Shown here: positions 1-7,714 of the stretch, one piece after another | How positions within the stretch are numbered: position 1 is the first letter of the stretch | Layout: every line of letters starts with the position of its first letter | NCBI GenBank assembly: GCA_031365725.1 | Contig: JANLYQ010000014.1 | Span: forward strand, 1-64,000 | DNA: 64,000 nucleotides | DNA from: JANLYQ01 sp031365725 | Lineage (GTDB): Bacteria; Actinomycetota; Actinomycetes; JACCUZ01 | Direction of reading: 5' to 3' | Notes under the pieces: model-generated | What the model was told of the DNA's origin: nothing | Databases searched by the model: none | What the model saw: the letters and a program-made list of their open reading frames with translations, nothing else | Translations under genes and position numbers: made by a program

Positions 1-125
1 TCACCAAGGAGGGGCGCGGCATCGTGATGCGAGTGCCCCTCGAAGGTGGAGGGCGCCTCGTCGTCGAGCTCTCGGCCGACGAGGCCGGCGCGCTCGGGGA
101 CGCGCTCAAGGCCGTCGTCTCCTGA
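1..125 (+). CDS. DUF3117 family protein, C-terminal part (cut by window edge)
   Basis: The reading frame enters from the left edge and ends at a TGA at 123-125. The visible 40 residues (TKEGRGIVMRVPLEGG, then LVVELS and ALGDALKAVV) match the C-terminal half of the roughly 55-residue DUF3117 family as I remember it. The family is small, strongly conserved in Actinobacteria, and of unknown function. The start codon lies outside the window. A leucyl aminopeptidase gene follows about 95 bases downstream, after a short run of 8-bp repeats. Confidence 0.85.
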   Translation, partial: TKEGRGIVMRVPLEGGGRLVVELSADEAGALGDALKAVVS

Positions 126-142
126 CCGGGCGTCGACCCGAC

Positions 143-166
143 TGACCCGTTGACCCGTTGACCTGA
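143..166. repeat. Short 8-bp tandem repeat between DUF3117 and pepA
   Basis: Three consecutive 8-base units of the type TGACCCGT (the last reads TGACCTGA) lie just after the DUF3117 stop codon. A related imperfect unit precedes them. The array resembles other period-8 arrays at 7715, 18491 and 25844. Confidence 0.6.
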
Positions 167-219
167 TGGCCCCGGCCCGCCGCGTGCGGGCCGGGGCCGT
201 TCCACTGTCGGAGGACTCC

Positions 220-1992
220 GTGACACCGCCCCGCGTCGACATCGTGACCAGCCCGTTGGCCGCCGTCGCGGCTGATGTCGTTGCCGGCGCCGTACGCCGC
301 GGGGCCGACGGCCTGCTGGTCGGTCGGGGTGCTGCAGCCGCGGCTGAGTCGTTCGGCGCCGACGCGGCGCACGCTCTGGCTCGCGCGAAGGCCACCGGTG
401 CGGCCGGTGAGGTGACCGAGGTGCTGCGGCCCCGGCCGCCTGCTGCGGGCGGCCACGCGGGTGACGGTGCTGCGGGTGCTGCGGGTGCTGCGGGTGCTGC
501 GGGTGCTGCGGGTGCTGAAGTCCTCGACCGGGTGCTGCTGGTCGGTGTCGGTGACGGCTCGCCGCTGGATCTTCGCCGAGCTGGTGCGGCTCTGGCCCGC
601 CGGGCTCGCCGGGCCGATGTGCTCGCGGTGGACCTCCTGGCCGACGGCAGTTCTGACGGCGCGGGTGGCTCGTCGGTCACGGAAGACGGCGCTCGGGCGC
701 TGGTGGAGGGGCTGCTGCTGGGGGCCTACGTGACACCCAAGCGCGGCAAGGGTGCTGCGAAGGCGGCGGCGGCAACTGGTTCGACGGCCTCGACGGCCTC
801 GACGGCCTCGACAGCCTCGACAGCCTCGACAGCCTCGACAGCCTCGACAGCCTCGACAGCCTCGACAGCATCGACAGCATCGACGGGCTCGACAGGCTCG
901 GGTGCCGGGGTGTCGGCGTACGGCCGGATCGTGGTGGTCGCCCCTGCCGATGCCGGGGTTCGCCGCCGGGTCGAGGTCGGGGTGGCGCGCGCGGTGCCGA
1001 CGGCGCGGGCTGTGCACCTGGCCCGCGACCTCGCCAACACTACTTCCGACATCAAGCACCCGGTGTGGCTGGCTGCCCAGGCGCGCGCGGTCGCGAAGCG
1101 GTCCGGTCTCGGCATCCGGGTGCGGGACCATCGCGAGCTGGCGACCGAGGGCTTCGGCGGCATCGTCGGCGTCGGTGCCGGGTCGGCCCGGCCGCCGCGC
1201 CTGGTCGAGCTGACCTACCGGCCGGAGTGGGTTCGGCGCGGCAGCCCGCACGTCGTGGTCGTCGGGAAGGGCATCACGTTCGACACCGGTGGCTTGTCGC
1301 TCAAGCCGCGCGACGCGATGCTCGGCATGAAGACCGACATGGCCGCGGCCGGGGCGGTGCTTGCGGCGATGTCGGTGCTGCGCGAGCTCGGCGTCTCGGT
1401 GCGCGTCACCGCGCTGCTGGCTCTGGCCGAGAACATGCCCGGTGCCTCGGCGCTGCGTCCGGGCGACGTGCTGCGGCACTACGGCGGCCGCACCGTCGAG
1501 GTGTTCAACACCGACGCCGAGGGCCGGCTGGTGCTCGCCGACGCGCTGGCCTACGCAGATGCGTGTCTCGACCCCGACATCGTCGTCGACCTCGCCACTC
1601 TCACCGGCGCGGCGTCGCAAGGTCTGGGGCGGCGGCACGCGGCGCTGTTCAGCGGCGACGATGCCTTGGTGGCGGACCTGATCGCTGCGGGACAGTCCAG
1701 CGGCGACCGGTGCTGGCGGATGCCGCTGGTCGAGGACTACCGCGCCGCGCTGGACTCCGAGATCGCCGACCTCTCGAACATCTCTCGCGACCCCACGATC
1801 TCCGGCGGGGCGATCACCGCGGCGCTGTTCCTCCGGGAGTTCGCCGGGGCGCGGCGGTGGGCGCACCTGGACATCGCCGGTCCGGCTCGGGCGGACAAGG
1901 ATGAGCACGAGGTCAGCCGCGGCGGCACCGGTTTCGGTACCCGGCTGCTGGTGCGCTGGCTCGAGGACCTCTCGGCCGGCCGGGCTCGATGA
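220..1992 (+). CDS. pepA: Leucyl aminopeptidase (M17 family) with expanded internal repeats
   Basis: Cytosolic metalloaminopeptidase of the M17 family that removes N-terminal residues using two metal ions. The catalytic C-terminal half shows the family signatures: GKGITFDTGG with the metal-binding lysine and aspartate, MKTDMAAAGAV, and NTDAEGRLVLADAL. I prefer the GTG at 220 because GGAGG at 210-214 precedes it by five bases; an ATG at 166 is also in frame. The 590-residue product is longer than the usual 480-510, partly because the N-terminal half carries two low-complexity tracts: an alanine/glycine tract from 466-519 and 13 repeats of Ser-Thr-Ala/Gly encoded by 781-897. The tracts lie before the catalytic domain, so activity is probably retained. 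The stop overlaps the next start (ATGA). Confidence 0.9.
   Translation: MTPPRVDIVTSPLAAVAADVVAGAVRRGADGLLVGRGAAAAAESFGADAAHALARAKATGAAGEVTEVLRPRPPAAGGHAGDGAAGAAGAAGAAGAAGAEVLDRVLLVGVGDGSPLDLRRAGAALARRARRADVLAVDLLADGSSDGAGGSSVTEDGARALVEGLLLGAYVTPKRGKGAAKAAAATGSTASTASTASTASTASTASTASTASTASTASTASTGSTGSGAGVSAYGRIVVVAPADAGVRRRVEVGVARAVPTARAVHLARDLANTTSDIKHPVWLAAQARAVAKRSGLGIRVRDHRELATEGFGGIVGVGAGSARPPRLVELTYRPEWVRRGSPHVVVVGKGITFDTGGLSLKPRDAMLGMKTDMAAAGAVLAAMSVLRELGVSVRVTALLALAENMPGASALRPGDVLRHYGGRTVEVFNTDAEGRLVLADALAYADACLDPDIVVDLATLTGAASQGLGRRHAALFSGDDALVADLIAAGQSSGDRCWRMPLVEDYRAALDSEIADLSNISRDPTISGGAITAALFLREFAGARRWAHLDIAGPARADKDEHEVSRGGTGFGTRLLVRWLEDLSAGRAR
466..519. repeat. 9-bp tandem repeat inside pepA (Ala/Gly-rich)
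   Basis: Five perfect copies of the 9-base unit GGTGCTGCG are followed by a degenerate sixth. The period is a multiple of three, so copy-number change keeps the pepA frame and only lengthens an alanine/glycine tract. Confidence 0.9.
781..897. repeat. 9-bp tandem repeat inside pepA (Ser-Thr-Ala)x13
   Basis: Thirteen consecutive 9-base units: three TCGACGGCC, six TCGACAGCC, two TCGACAGCA, then TCGACGGGC and TCGACAGGC. They encode eleven Ser-Thr-Ala and two Ser-Thr-Gly triplets at about residues 188-226. Blocks of identical variant units suggest recent duplication by slippage. Confidence 0.95.
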
Positions 1993-2453
1993 CGGAGGAG
2001 CAGCGCGTGACCGAGCAGGGCGCACCAGCGGCGGGGGAGCGGGGCATGACCGATCAGGGCGCGGCCGCGGCGATGAGTGCTGACAGTTCCGAGGCCGTCC
2101 CGATGTACGGGCTGATGGTGCGCTGGTCACTGGCCGACGCCCGGCCCGAGGCGGTCCAGCAGCTGCGCGACTTCGTCCGTACGACGTCACTCACCCGGTT
2201 CAGCGGCATGGCCGGGCTGCGGTTCAAGACCTGGCGGATGGTCGAGGGCGAGTGGTTCGAGGGCACCTACGTGTGGGCGAGCGCCGAGGCGCGCGACGCC
2301 TTCGCGGCCGCCGACCGCGCCGGGATGCACGACTCGCCCGGCACCCGCATCGTCGGCTCCGCGCCCGTGCTGCACGCGCCGTTCGAGGTGCTCGCCGTCG
2401 CCGAGGGGGCCGAAGGATTCGCCTCCGGCCCGGGCCACGGCGCGTCCACCTGA
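1989..2453 (+). CDS. Small conserved protein, possible monooxygenase-like alpha/beta barrel
   Basis: A 154-residue protein translationally coupled to pepA through an ATGA overlap. The first 35 residues are low-complexity; the core starts near MYGLMVRWSL. The pattern (strand, helix with QQLRDFVRTTS, then FKTWRMVEGEWFEGTYVWAS and the helix EARDAFAAADR) recalls YdhR-like or dimeric alpha/beta-barrel proteins, where such segments sit around a putative monooxygenase cavity. I see no catalytic motif that would settle this. An internal ATG near 2050 or 2074 could be the true start, because the N-terminus is unstructured. Confidence 0.6.
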   Translation: MTEEQRVTEQGAPAAGERGMTDQGAAAAMSADSSEAVPMYGLMVRWSLADARPEAVQQLRDFVRTTSLTRFSGMAGLRFKTWRMVEGEWFEGTYVWASAEARDAFAAADRAGMHDSPGTRIVGSAPVLHAPFEVLAVAEGAEGFASGPGHGAST

Positions 2454-2485
2454 GCAGCCCTGGCTCGGCCCCGAGGCTCCCGAAA

Positions 2486-2549
2486 GATCGACAGCTCTCA
2501 ACACGGCGTAGTTGCACGACGCGAGACGGCGTGTCGGGAGCTGTTGATC
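2486..2549. repeat. Large inverted repeat between convergent genes (24-bp arms)
   Basis: The left arm 2486-2509 pairs with the right arm 2526-2549 around a 16-base loop. Of 24 positions, 20 are Watson-Crick pairs, 2 are G.T wobbles and 2 are mismatches. It fills most of the gap between the stop of the 1989-2453 gene and the stop of the convergent O-methyltransferase. No T-run follows, so a bidirectional terminator or a repetitive extragenic palindrome are both possible. Confidence 0.75.
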
Positions 2550-2581
2550 ACCCGAGCGGGTCCGGGCTGGCGGCGTACGGG

Positions 2582-3217
2582 CTAGGGCTTCTTGACCGCC
2601 ACGAGCAGGCCGTCGCCGGTGGCGAGCAAGGCGCTGGTGAGGCGCTCGTCGTCGCGCGCGGCCCGACCAAGGTCGCGCAGGGCGGTGGTCTCGGCGTCGC
2701 GCTGGGTGGGGTCGGCCACCCGGTCATGCCAGAGCATGTTGTCGAAGACCATCGTGCCGCCGGGACGCAGCAGCCGCAGTGCCTGCTCGAGATAGGCGGC
2801 GTACTCCGTCTTCTCGGCGTCGATGAACACCAGGTCGTACGCCGAGTCCGTGAGGCGGGGCAGGACCTCGAGTGCGCGGCCGGAGATCAACCGCACCTTG
2901 TTGCTGGGGATGCCGGCCTCCGCGTAGGTCTCGCGGGCGGCCCGGTGGTGCTCAGGCTCGACGTCGATCGTGGTGAGGACGCCGTCGGCCCGCATGCCGC
3001 GCAGCAGCCAGATCGAGCCCACACCGGCCCCGGTGCCGATCTCGACCACGGACTTGGCCCCGGCGACGGCGGCCAGCGCCGCCAGCGCCGCACCGGCGCC
3101 CGGCAGGACGGGCACGCAGCCCAGCTCGGCGGCCTTGGCGCGCGCGGTGATCAGGACCTCGTCCTCGGAGATGAACTCCTCGGAGTAGGTCCAGCTGGAC
3201 TGCAGGTCTCCGGCGAT
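2582..3217 (-). CDS. Class I SAM-dependent O-methyltransferase
   Basis: Small O-methyltransferase of the caffeoyl-CoA/catechol type; substrate unknown. It shows the SAM-binding glycine motif VEIGTGAGVGS, an acidic residue ending strand 2 (TTIDVEPEH), and the VFIDAEK motif. Its place beside sigE matches the Rv1220c-sigE arrangement I recall from M. tuberculosis. The start is unusual: homologous N-termini begin about where this protein reads IAGDLQSSW, and no in-frame ATG, GTG or TTG lies nearby. An ATC at 3217-3215 has GGAGG five bases upstream, so I use it. The frame stays open far upstream, but that part does not look like protein. Confidence 0.8.
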   Translation of the reverse strand: MAGDLQSSWTYSEEFISEDEVLITARAKAAELGCVPVLPGAGAALAALAAVAGAKSVVEIGTGAGVGSIWLLRGMRADGVLTTIDVEPEHHRAARETYAEAGIPSNKVRLISGRALEVLPRLTDSAYDLVFIDAEKTEYAAYLEQALRLLRPGGTMVFDNMLWHDRVADPTQRDAETTALRDLGRAARDDERLTSALLATGDGLLVAVKKP

Positions 3218-3309
3218 GGTGCCCTCCGGGGCTGGTGAGGCGGGTCTCCGGCACGGCTGCCGAAGCGATCGGCGCGAGCCTAACGCCAGCAAGCCCACAG
3301 GTCCCGGCG

Positions 3310-3336
3310 GGAACCCGGACAGGCACCCGGGACGTT
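3310..3336 (+). promoter_or_regulatory. Candidate ECF (SigE-type) promoter upstream of sigE
   Basis: GGAACC at 3310-3315 and CGTT at 3333-3336 are separated by 17 bases. This matches the general GGAAC-N16/17-CGTT pattern of actinobacterial ECF promoters. It lies about 70 bases upstream of the sigE start, oriented towards sigE, suggesting autoregulation by an ECF factor. Confidence 0.6.
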
Positions 3337-3403
3337 GACCTCGGCGACGGCTCGACACCCCGGTGATGGACCGGGGTCCCGTTCGGAGGAGGAAGCAGGC
3401 ACC

Positions 3404-4018
3404 ATGAGTGCAGCAGCCGTGATGACGCGGGGAGGTGGGTTCATGGTCGACCTGCCGGTGCCCGCTGTCGACTGGGTGCCGCCGACGTGGGACGAGGTCG
3501 TGCGCACGCACTCGGCCCGCGTCTACCGCCTGGCCTACCGGCTGACCGGCAACCAGCACGACGCCGAGGACCTGACCCAGGACGTCTTCGTCCGGGTGTT
3601 CCGCTCGCTGTCCGGCTACACCCCCGGCACCTTCGAGGGCTGGCTGCACCGCATCACGACCAACCTGTTCCTCGACCGGGTACGCCGCAAGGCCCGCATC
3701 CGCTTCGACGGCCTTCCCGACGACGCGGCCGACCGCATCCCGGGCCGCGAGCCTGGTCCGGCCCAGGTCTATGACGACACGCACTTCGATGACGACGTCC
3801 AGCGGGCTCTGGACGCCCTCCCGCCGGACTTCCGCGCCGCCGTCGTCCTCTGCGACATCGAAGGCCTGTCCTACGAAGAGATCGCCGACACCCTCGACAT
3901 CAAGATCGGCACCGTCCGAAGCCGCATCCACCGCGGCCGCGCCCAGCTGCGCGAGTCCCTGGCCCACCGCTCGCCCGGCCAGCGCTCCTCCCTCGACGCC
4001 GGGGAGGTCACGCCGTGA
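3404..4018 (+). CDS. sigE: ECF RNA polymerase sigma factor SigE
   Basis: Extracytoplasmic-function sigma factor for the cell-envelope stress response. Region 2 carries WDEVVRTHSARVYRLAYRLTGNQHDAEDLTQDVFVRVF and TFEGWLHRITTNLFLD in separate blocks; region 4 carries DFRAAVVLCDIEGLSYEEIA and GTVRSRIHRGR. These closely follow mycobacterial SigE as I remember it. The ATG at 3404 has an AGGAGG-type site 10-15 bases upstream; an ATG at 3443 is an alternative. The stop overlaps the anti-sigma gene (GTGA), and a candidate self-type promoter lies at 3310. The operon sigE, anti-sigma, RseB-like, htrA, tatB is consistent with envelope stress control. Confidence 0.93.
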   Translation: MSAAAVMTRGGGFMVDLPVPAVDWVPPTWDEVVRTHSARVYRLAYRLTGNQHDAEDLTQDVFVRVFRSLSGYTPGTFEGWLHRITTNLFLDRVRRKARIRFDGLPDDAADRIPGREPGPAQVYDDTHFDDDVQRALDALPPDFRAAVVLCDIEGLSYEEIADTLDIKIGTVRSRIHRGRAQLRESLAHRSPGQRSSLDAGEVTP

Positions 4019-4683
4019 GTCCGCACGACCACGTCGGCGACCGGCTCTCGGCCCTCGTCGATGGTGAGCTGTCCCACCGCGACCGCGAGCGCGCCCTGGG
4101 TCACGTCGCCCACTGCGCCCCCTGCAGGGACCTGCTCGAGTCCGAGCGGGTGCTCAAGGCCCGTCTCGCCGGGCTCATCCAGCCCGAGCCCTCGGCCCGG
4201 CTGCTCGCCCTGCTCGCCGGCACTGCTGTCCCCGGCATCCCGCTGCCCCCGCAGGCCCGCGTCCGCGCCACCACCCCGGTCGTCCCCGTGCTTCCCCCGC
4301 CGGGTCGCGGGCCGCGCGGCGGGCGACCGACCGGACGGGGCCCGAGCACCTTCGACGGCGTACGTCGCCCGGGTGGCGGCCCCAGCCGCCGCAGCCGCCG
4401 ATCCATCCAACGCGCCCGCTACGCCGCGGCCGGAGCGCTCTCGGTTGCCGGGCTGGTCCTGGGCACGGCCTTCGCCGCCGGGGGAGCCGGCGGCACCGGT
4501 GCCGGCACGGTCGTGCCGCCGGCTGCCGAGCTCTCGATCGAGCACGACGCGACGACCGCGAGCCTCCTGCTGGGCGACCCCGGCCTGGTGTCGGTCGGCC
4601 CCGGGCTGCAGGGCGGCACGGCCTCCCCGACTGCGCTGCCGACAGCTGCGTCGACGCCCGAAGCGTCGACCAGAGCACCGTGA
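4015..4683 (+). CDS. rseA: Anti-sigma factor of SigE, zinc-finger (ZAS) type
   Basis: Membrane-anchored anti-sigma factor predicted to hold SigE inactive. The N-terminus has the zinc-binding anti-sigma pattern Hx3Cx2C (H30, C34, C37 in the segment HVAHCAPC), preceded by a helix with SALVDGELSHRDRERALGH. A proline/glycine-rich linker follows, then one membrane segment around residues 140-160 (AGALSVAGLVLGTAFAAGG) and a short extracytoplasmic tail rich in Ala, Ser and Thr. The GTG start overlaps the sigE stop, giving translational coupling and balanced amounts. The 222-residue size suits the family. Confidence 0.85.
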   Translation: MSPHDHVGDRLSALVDGELSHRDRERALGHVAHCAPCRDLLESERVLKARLAGLIQPEPSARLLALLAGTAVPGIPLPPQARVRATTPVVPVLPPPGRGPRGGRPTGRGPSTFDGVRRPGGGPSRRSRRSIQRARYAAAGALSVAGLVLGTAFAAGGAGGTGAGTVVPPAAELSIEHDATTASLLLGDPGLVSVGPGLQGGTASPTALPTAASTPEASTRAP

Positions 4684-5861
4684 GGCGCGGGCTCCCTGCC
4701 GCCGGGGTGGTGCTCGTGCTGGGCCCGCTCGTGCTGCTGGTGCTGCTCGTCGCCCCCGGTGACGCCCCCACCCGTCCCGCCCGTCCGGGCGACTCGGGCC
4801 GCGGCGGCGCCGGCGCGGGTGTCGCCGCGGCATCGGCTGCTTCCCTCGTGACCGTCGCCCCCGTGATCAGCGCCGTCGCGCGTGACCTGCTCGAACGGGC
4901 CGCCACCGCTCCGAGCCGGCTGACTTACCACGGAGTCCAGTTCGTGTCCGCCTGGACGACCGGCATCACCACCAGCCGGGTGCTCGACATCGCCCATCGC
5001 GCGGGCGGACGCACCACCCTGCGCGCCGACGGCACGGCCGAGAGCCCGGCCGCCGCGGTCACCATGACCAGCTCAGGCTCCCCGTCGGTCCTCTCCCTCG
5101 GCGCCGTCGGTCTGCTGACGATGCACTTCTCCCTCGACGTCGTCGGCACCGCCCAGGTCGCCGGGCGGACGGCCGACGTGGTGGCGGCCAAGCGACCCGG
5201 CTCGGCCGGGGCCGGGCAGCCCGACGCTGCGAGGTTCTGGGTGGATCGGGACACCGGGCTGATGCTCCGCCGCGAGGTCTACGACGACAGGGGCCGCACG
5301 ACCAGAGCCGGCGCCTTCATCTCCCTCGTGGTCCGCGACCCCAGCGACAGCAGCACCGATCCCACCGACAATGCGGACGTGCCGACCGATGGGGCAGCCA
5401 GCGTCGAGCAGCCCTGGACGGCCAGCTATGACACCGCAGCCCTGACCCGGATGCGCCAGCAGGGCTGGACGTGCCCCCTGACCTTGCCCGGCCCCCTGAC
5501 CTTGGTCGACGCGCGGCGCTCGGCCGCCGGCATCGTGCACCTGAGCTACAGCGACGGTCTCGCGGTCGTCTCCGTGTTCGAGCAGCGCGGCGATCTCGAC
5601 GAGAGGGGCCTGGCCGATCATCGCCGTACGACGATCGCCGAGCACCGGGTCTGGGAGCAGGACGGCGTGCCGATGCGCATGGTCTGGACGTCGGGATCCA
5701 CGGTGTTCACCGTCGTGGCCGATGCGCCGCAGCGTACGGTGGACCAGGTGGTCGCGGCCCTGCCGCACGCACCCGCGCCCGGTGGCTCCGTCGGAGGTGC
5801 CGTCGCGCGGGTGGGCCGCGGGCTGGACCGGGTCGCGTCCTGGTTCGACCCGTTCGGCTAG
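4680..5861 (+). CDS. RseB/MucB-like sigma-E regulatory lipoprotein-carrier-fold protein
   Basis: A 393-residue exported protein coupled to the anti-sigma gene by a GTGA overlap. An N-terminal hydrophobic segment at residues 5-26 acts as signal or anchor. The central region (SRLTYHGVQFVSAW, then FWVDRDTGLMLRREVYDDRG) looks like the MucB/RseB N-terminal domain, which shares the LolA-type lipoprotein-sensing fold. The C-terminal region (VVSVFEQRGDLDERGL, MVWTSGSTVFTVVADAP) matches the expected second RseB domain. In proteobacteria RseB binds the anti-sigma factor and senses mislocalised lipoproteins; here position in the operon supports the same idea, but no direct evidence exists. Confidence 0.75.
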   Translation: MRRGLPAAGVVLVLGPLVLLVLLVAPGDAPTRPARPGDSGRGGAGAGVAAASAASLVTVAPVISAVARDLLERAATAPSRLTYHGVQFVSAWTTGITTSRVLDIAHRAGGRTTLRADGTAESPAAAVTMTSSGSPSVLSLGAVGLLTMHFSLDVVGTAQVAGRTADVVAAKRPGSAGAGQPDAARFWVDRDTGLMLRREVYDDRGRTTRAGAFISLVVRDPSDSSTDPTDNADVPTDGAASVEQPWTASYDTAALTRMRQQGWTCPLTLPGPLTLVDARRSAAGIVHLSYSDGLAVVSVFEQRGDLDERGLADHRRTTIAEHRVWEQDGVPMRMVWTSGSTVFTVVADAPQRTVDQVVAALPHAPAPGGSVGGAVARVGRGLDRVASWFDPFG

Positions 5862-5909
5862 GGGCATCGACCGGCAGCCCGTGTCGACCAGCACCAGGAG
5901 CGTCCCGGC

Positions 5910-7319
5910 ATGACCGACCCGCAGCACCCTGACGAGCCCCCGAACCCATGGTGGTCGGGCTCACCGCGCTCGGTCTGGGACGCCCCGTCGGGCGATGCCA
6001 ACATTGCGACCGACCCGCCCACGGCGGGGGATCCCCCAGCGGCTCCGGTGCCGAGTGACCCCTTCGCCGACACCATGACCGTGCCCACCCCGCCGTCGTA
6101 CGACGATCAGGCCGGCACCCTCGACACCCTCACCGACCTGCGCCACGGCGGCGACCAGCACAACCCCTGGGCCAGCCCGGTCGACACCCTCGGCCGGGAA
6201 CCGAAGCCCGGCACCCGCGCGCGCCTGCCGCTGCTGATCGGTCTGGCAACGGCGATCGCTGTGGTTGCAGGGTTGCTCGGCGGCGGGCTCGGCTACTGGC
6301 TCTCCTCGCGCAACGACGGGGGTACGTCGTTCGACGGCACCTCGCTCGGTACGGCGCCCGCCCGCAGCACCACCAGGGCCGCCGGCAGCATCGCGGCGGT
6401 TGCCGCGAAGGTCCTGCCCAGCGTCGTGCAGATCAAGGTCGACACCTCGCAGGGCAGCGCCACCGGCTCGGGTTTCGTCGTGGACACCAACGGCATCCTG
6501 GTGACCAACAACCACGTGGTCGCGGATGCGCAGGGCGACGTGGTGCTGTCCTTCAGCGACGGCCGTTCGACGACCGCCACGGTGGTCGGCACCTCGGCCA
6601 GCTATGACCTGGCGGTGCTGCGGGTGAAGGCCACGAACCTCCCGGCGCTCGCGTTGGGCAACTCCGACAGCGTCGCGGTCGGCGACCCGGTGCTCGCGGT
6701 CGGCTCACCGCTCGGCCTGTCGGGCACGGTCACCAGCGGCATCGTGAGTGCGAAGAACCGGCCGGTCACCGCCGGCTCGGCGCAGAGCGGCGGCCGCAGC
6801 GATGGGTCCTACATCAACGCGCTGCAGACCGACGCGGCCATCAACCCCGGCAACTCGGGTGGCCCGCTGGTCAACCTCGACGGCGAGGTGATCGGGATCA
6901 ACTCGGCGATCGCGACGGTCGGTGCCACTGCGGGCGGCGAGAGCGGCAACATCGGGGTGGGTTTCGCGATCCCGATCAACCAGGTGCGGCGCACGATAGA
7001 CCAGCTGCTGAAGACCGGGCACGCGAGCTTCCCGATCATCGGTGCGAGCCTGGATCGGTCCTACAGCGGGCGGGGCGCGAAGATCTCGACCAGCAGCGCG
7101 GGCGGGCAGGCGCCCCTCGTGCCCGGTGGCCCGGCTGAGAAGGCGGGCCTGGCTGCGGGTGATGTGATCCTCGCGCTGGACGGCACCGCAGTCGCCGATG
7201 GGTCCGAGCTGATCGTCGCGATCCGCGCGCACGCGCCCGGCGACACCGTCACGTTGCGGGTGCGCCACGACGGCGCGGAGCGCGACGTCACTCTCACGCT
7301 GTCCCAGTCGGACGGCTGA
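5910..7319 (+). CDS. htrA: HtrA/DegP-like membrane-anchored serine protease with PDZ domain
   Basis: Envelope quality-control protease. A proline-rich cytoplasmic region of about 105 residues precedes one membrane segment (about 106-130, LPLLIGLATAIAVVAGLL). The trypsin-like domain has the full triad: H202 in TNNHVV, D233 in SYDLAVL and S316 in NPGNSGGPLV. A C-terminal PDZ domain (about 375-465) contains AEKAGLAAGDVILALDG. Length of 469 residues and architecture match actinobacterial HtrA. It lies 48 bases after the RseB-like gene and 10 before tatB, so it probably belongs to the SigE operon. M. tuberculosis has the similar order sigE, rseA, htrA, tatB. Confidence 0.93.
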   Translation: MTDPQHPDEPPNPWWSGSPRSVWDAPSGDANIATDPPTAGDPPAAPVPSDPFADTMTVPTPPSYDDQAGTLDTLTDLRHGGDQHNPWASPVDTLGREPKPGTRARLPLLIGLATAIAVVAGLLGGGLGYWLSSRNDGGTSFDGTSLGTAPARSTTRAAGSIAAVAAKVLPSVVQIKVDTSQGSATGSGFVVDTNGILVTNNHVVADAQGDVVLSFSDGRSTTATVVGTSASYDLAVLRVKATNLPALALGNSDSVAVGDPVLAVGSPLGLSGTVTSGIVSAKNRPVTAGSAQSGGRSDGSYINALQTDAAINPGNSGGPLVNLDGEVIGINSAIATVGATAGGESGNIGVGFAIPINQVRRTIDQLLKTGHASFPIIGASLDRSYSGRGAKISTSSAGGQAPLVPGGPAEKAGLAAGDVILALDGTAVADGSELIVAIRAHAPGDTVTLRVRHDGAERDVTLTLSQSDG

Positions 7320-7328
7320 GGGGGCGGC

Positions 7329-7709
7329 ATGGACATCGGCCTGGGTGAGTGGATCGGGCTCGCGGTCGTCGCGCTCGTGGTGATCGGGCCGGACAAGCTG
7401 CCCCGCTATGCCGCCGAGGCGGGCCGGATGCTGCGGAACCTGCGCACGATGGCCAACAACGCCCGCGAGGAGGTCACGCGCGAGCTCGGCCCCGAGTTCA
7501 GCAACGTCGACCTCGCTGACTTCACCCCCCGAGGGCTGGTCCGCAAGCACCTCCTCGAGCCGATCGACCTCGACGACCTCAGCGACTTCACCACGCTCGG
7601 TGACGACGACCCGCCCGCGAAGCGGCGCTCGCCCGGCGGTCCGCCGGCACCGCGTGAGGGAGGGTCCGGCAGCCCCCGCCCCCCGTCGTACGACGAGGAC
7701 GCGACCTAG
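7329..7709 (+). CDS. tatB: Sec-independent (twin-arginine) translocase subunit TatB
   Basis: Small membrane protein of the Tat export system. It has the short N-terminal transmembrane segment (IGLGEWIGLAVVALVVIG), the conserved hinge GPDKLPRYAAEAGR, an amphipathic helix with MLRNLRTMANNAREE, and a long acidic, proline-rich tail of low complexity. The N-terminal residue Glu in GEWIGL fits TatB rather than TatA. At 126 residues it is of normal size. Ten bases separate it from htrA, implying co-transcription. Its TAG stop (7707-7709) immediately precedes an array of 8-bp units that themselves contain TAG. Confidence 0.88.
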   Translation: MDIGLGEWIGLAVVALVVIGPDKLPRYAAEAGRMLRNLRTMANNAREEVTRELGPEFSNVDLADFTPRGLVRKHLLEPIDLDDLSDFTTLGDDDPPAKRRSPGGPPAPREGGSGSPRPPSYDEDAT

Positions 7710-7714
7710 CCGTC

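Noticed and set aside
781..897. Regular repeats resembling a CRISPR array
   Set aside because: The units are contiguous 9-mers without spacers and lie in frame within pepA.
106..2190. A 694-residue minus-strand open frame opposite pepA with Cys-Arg-Gly repeats
   Set aside because: It is the antisense reading of the tandem repeats and GC-rich pepA sequence. It has no recognisable domain and pepA is clearly coding on the plus strand.
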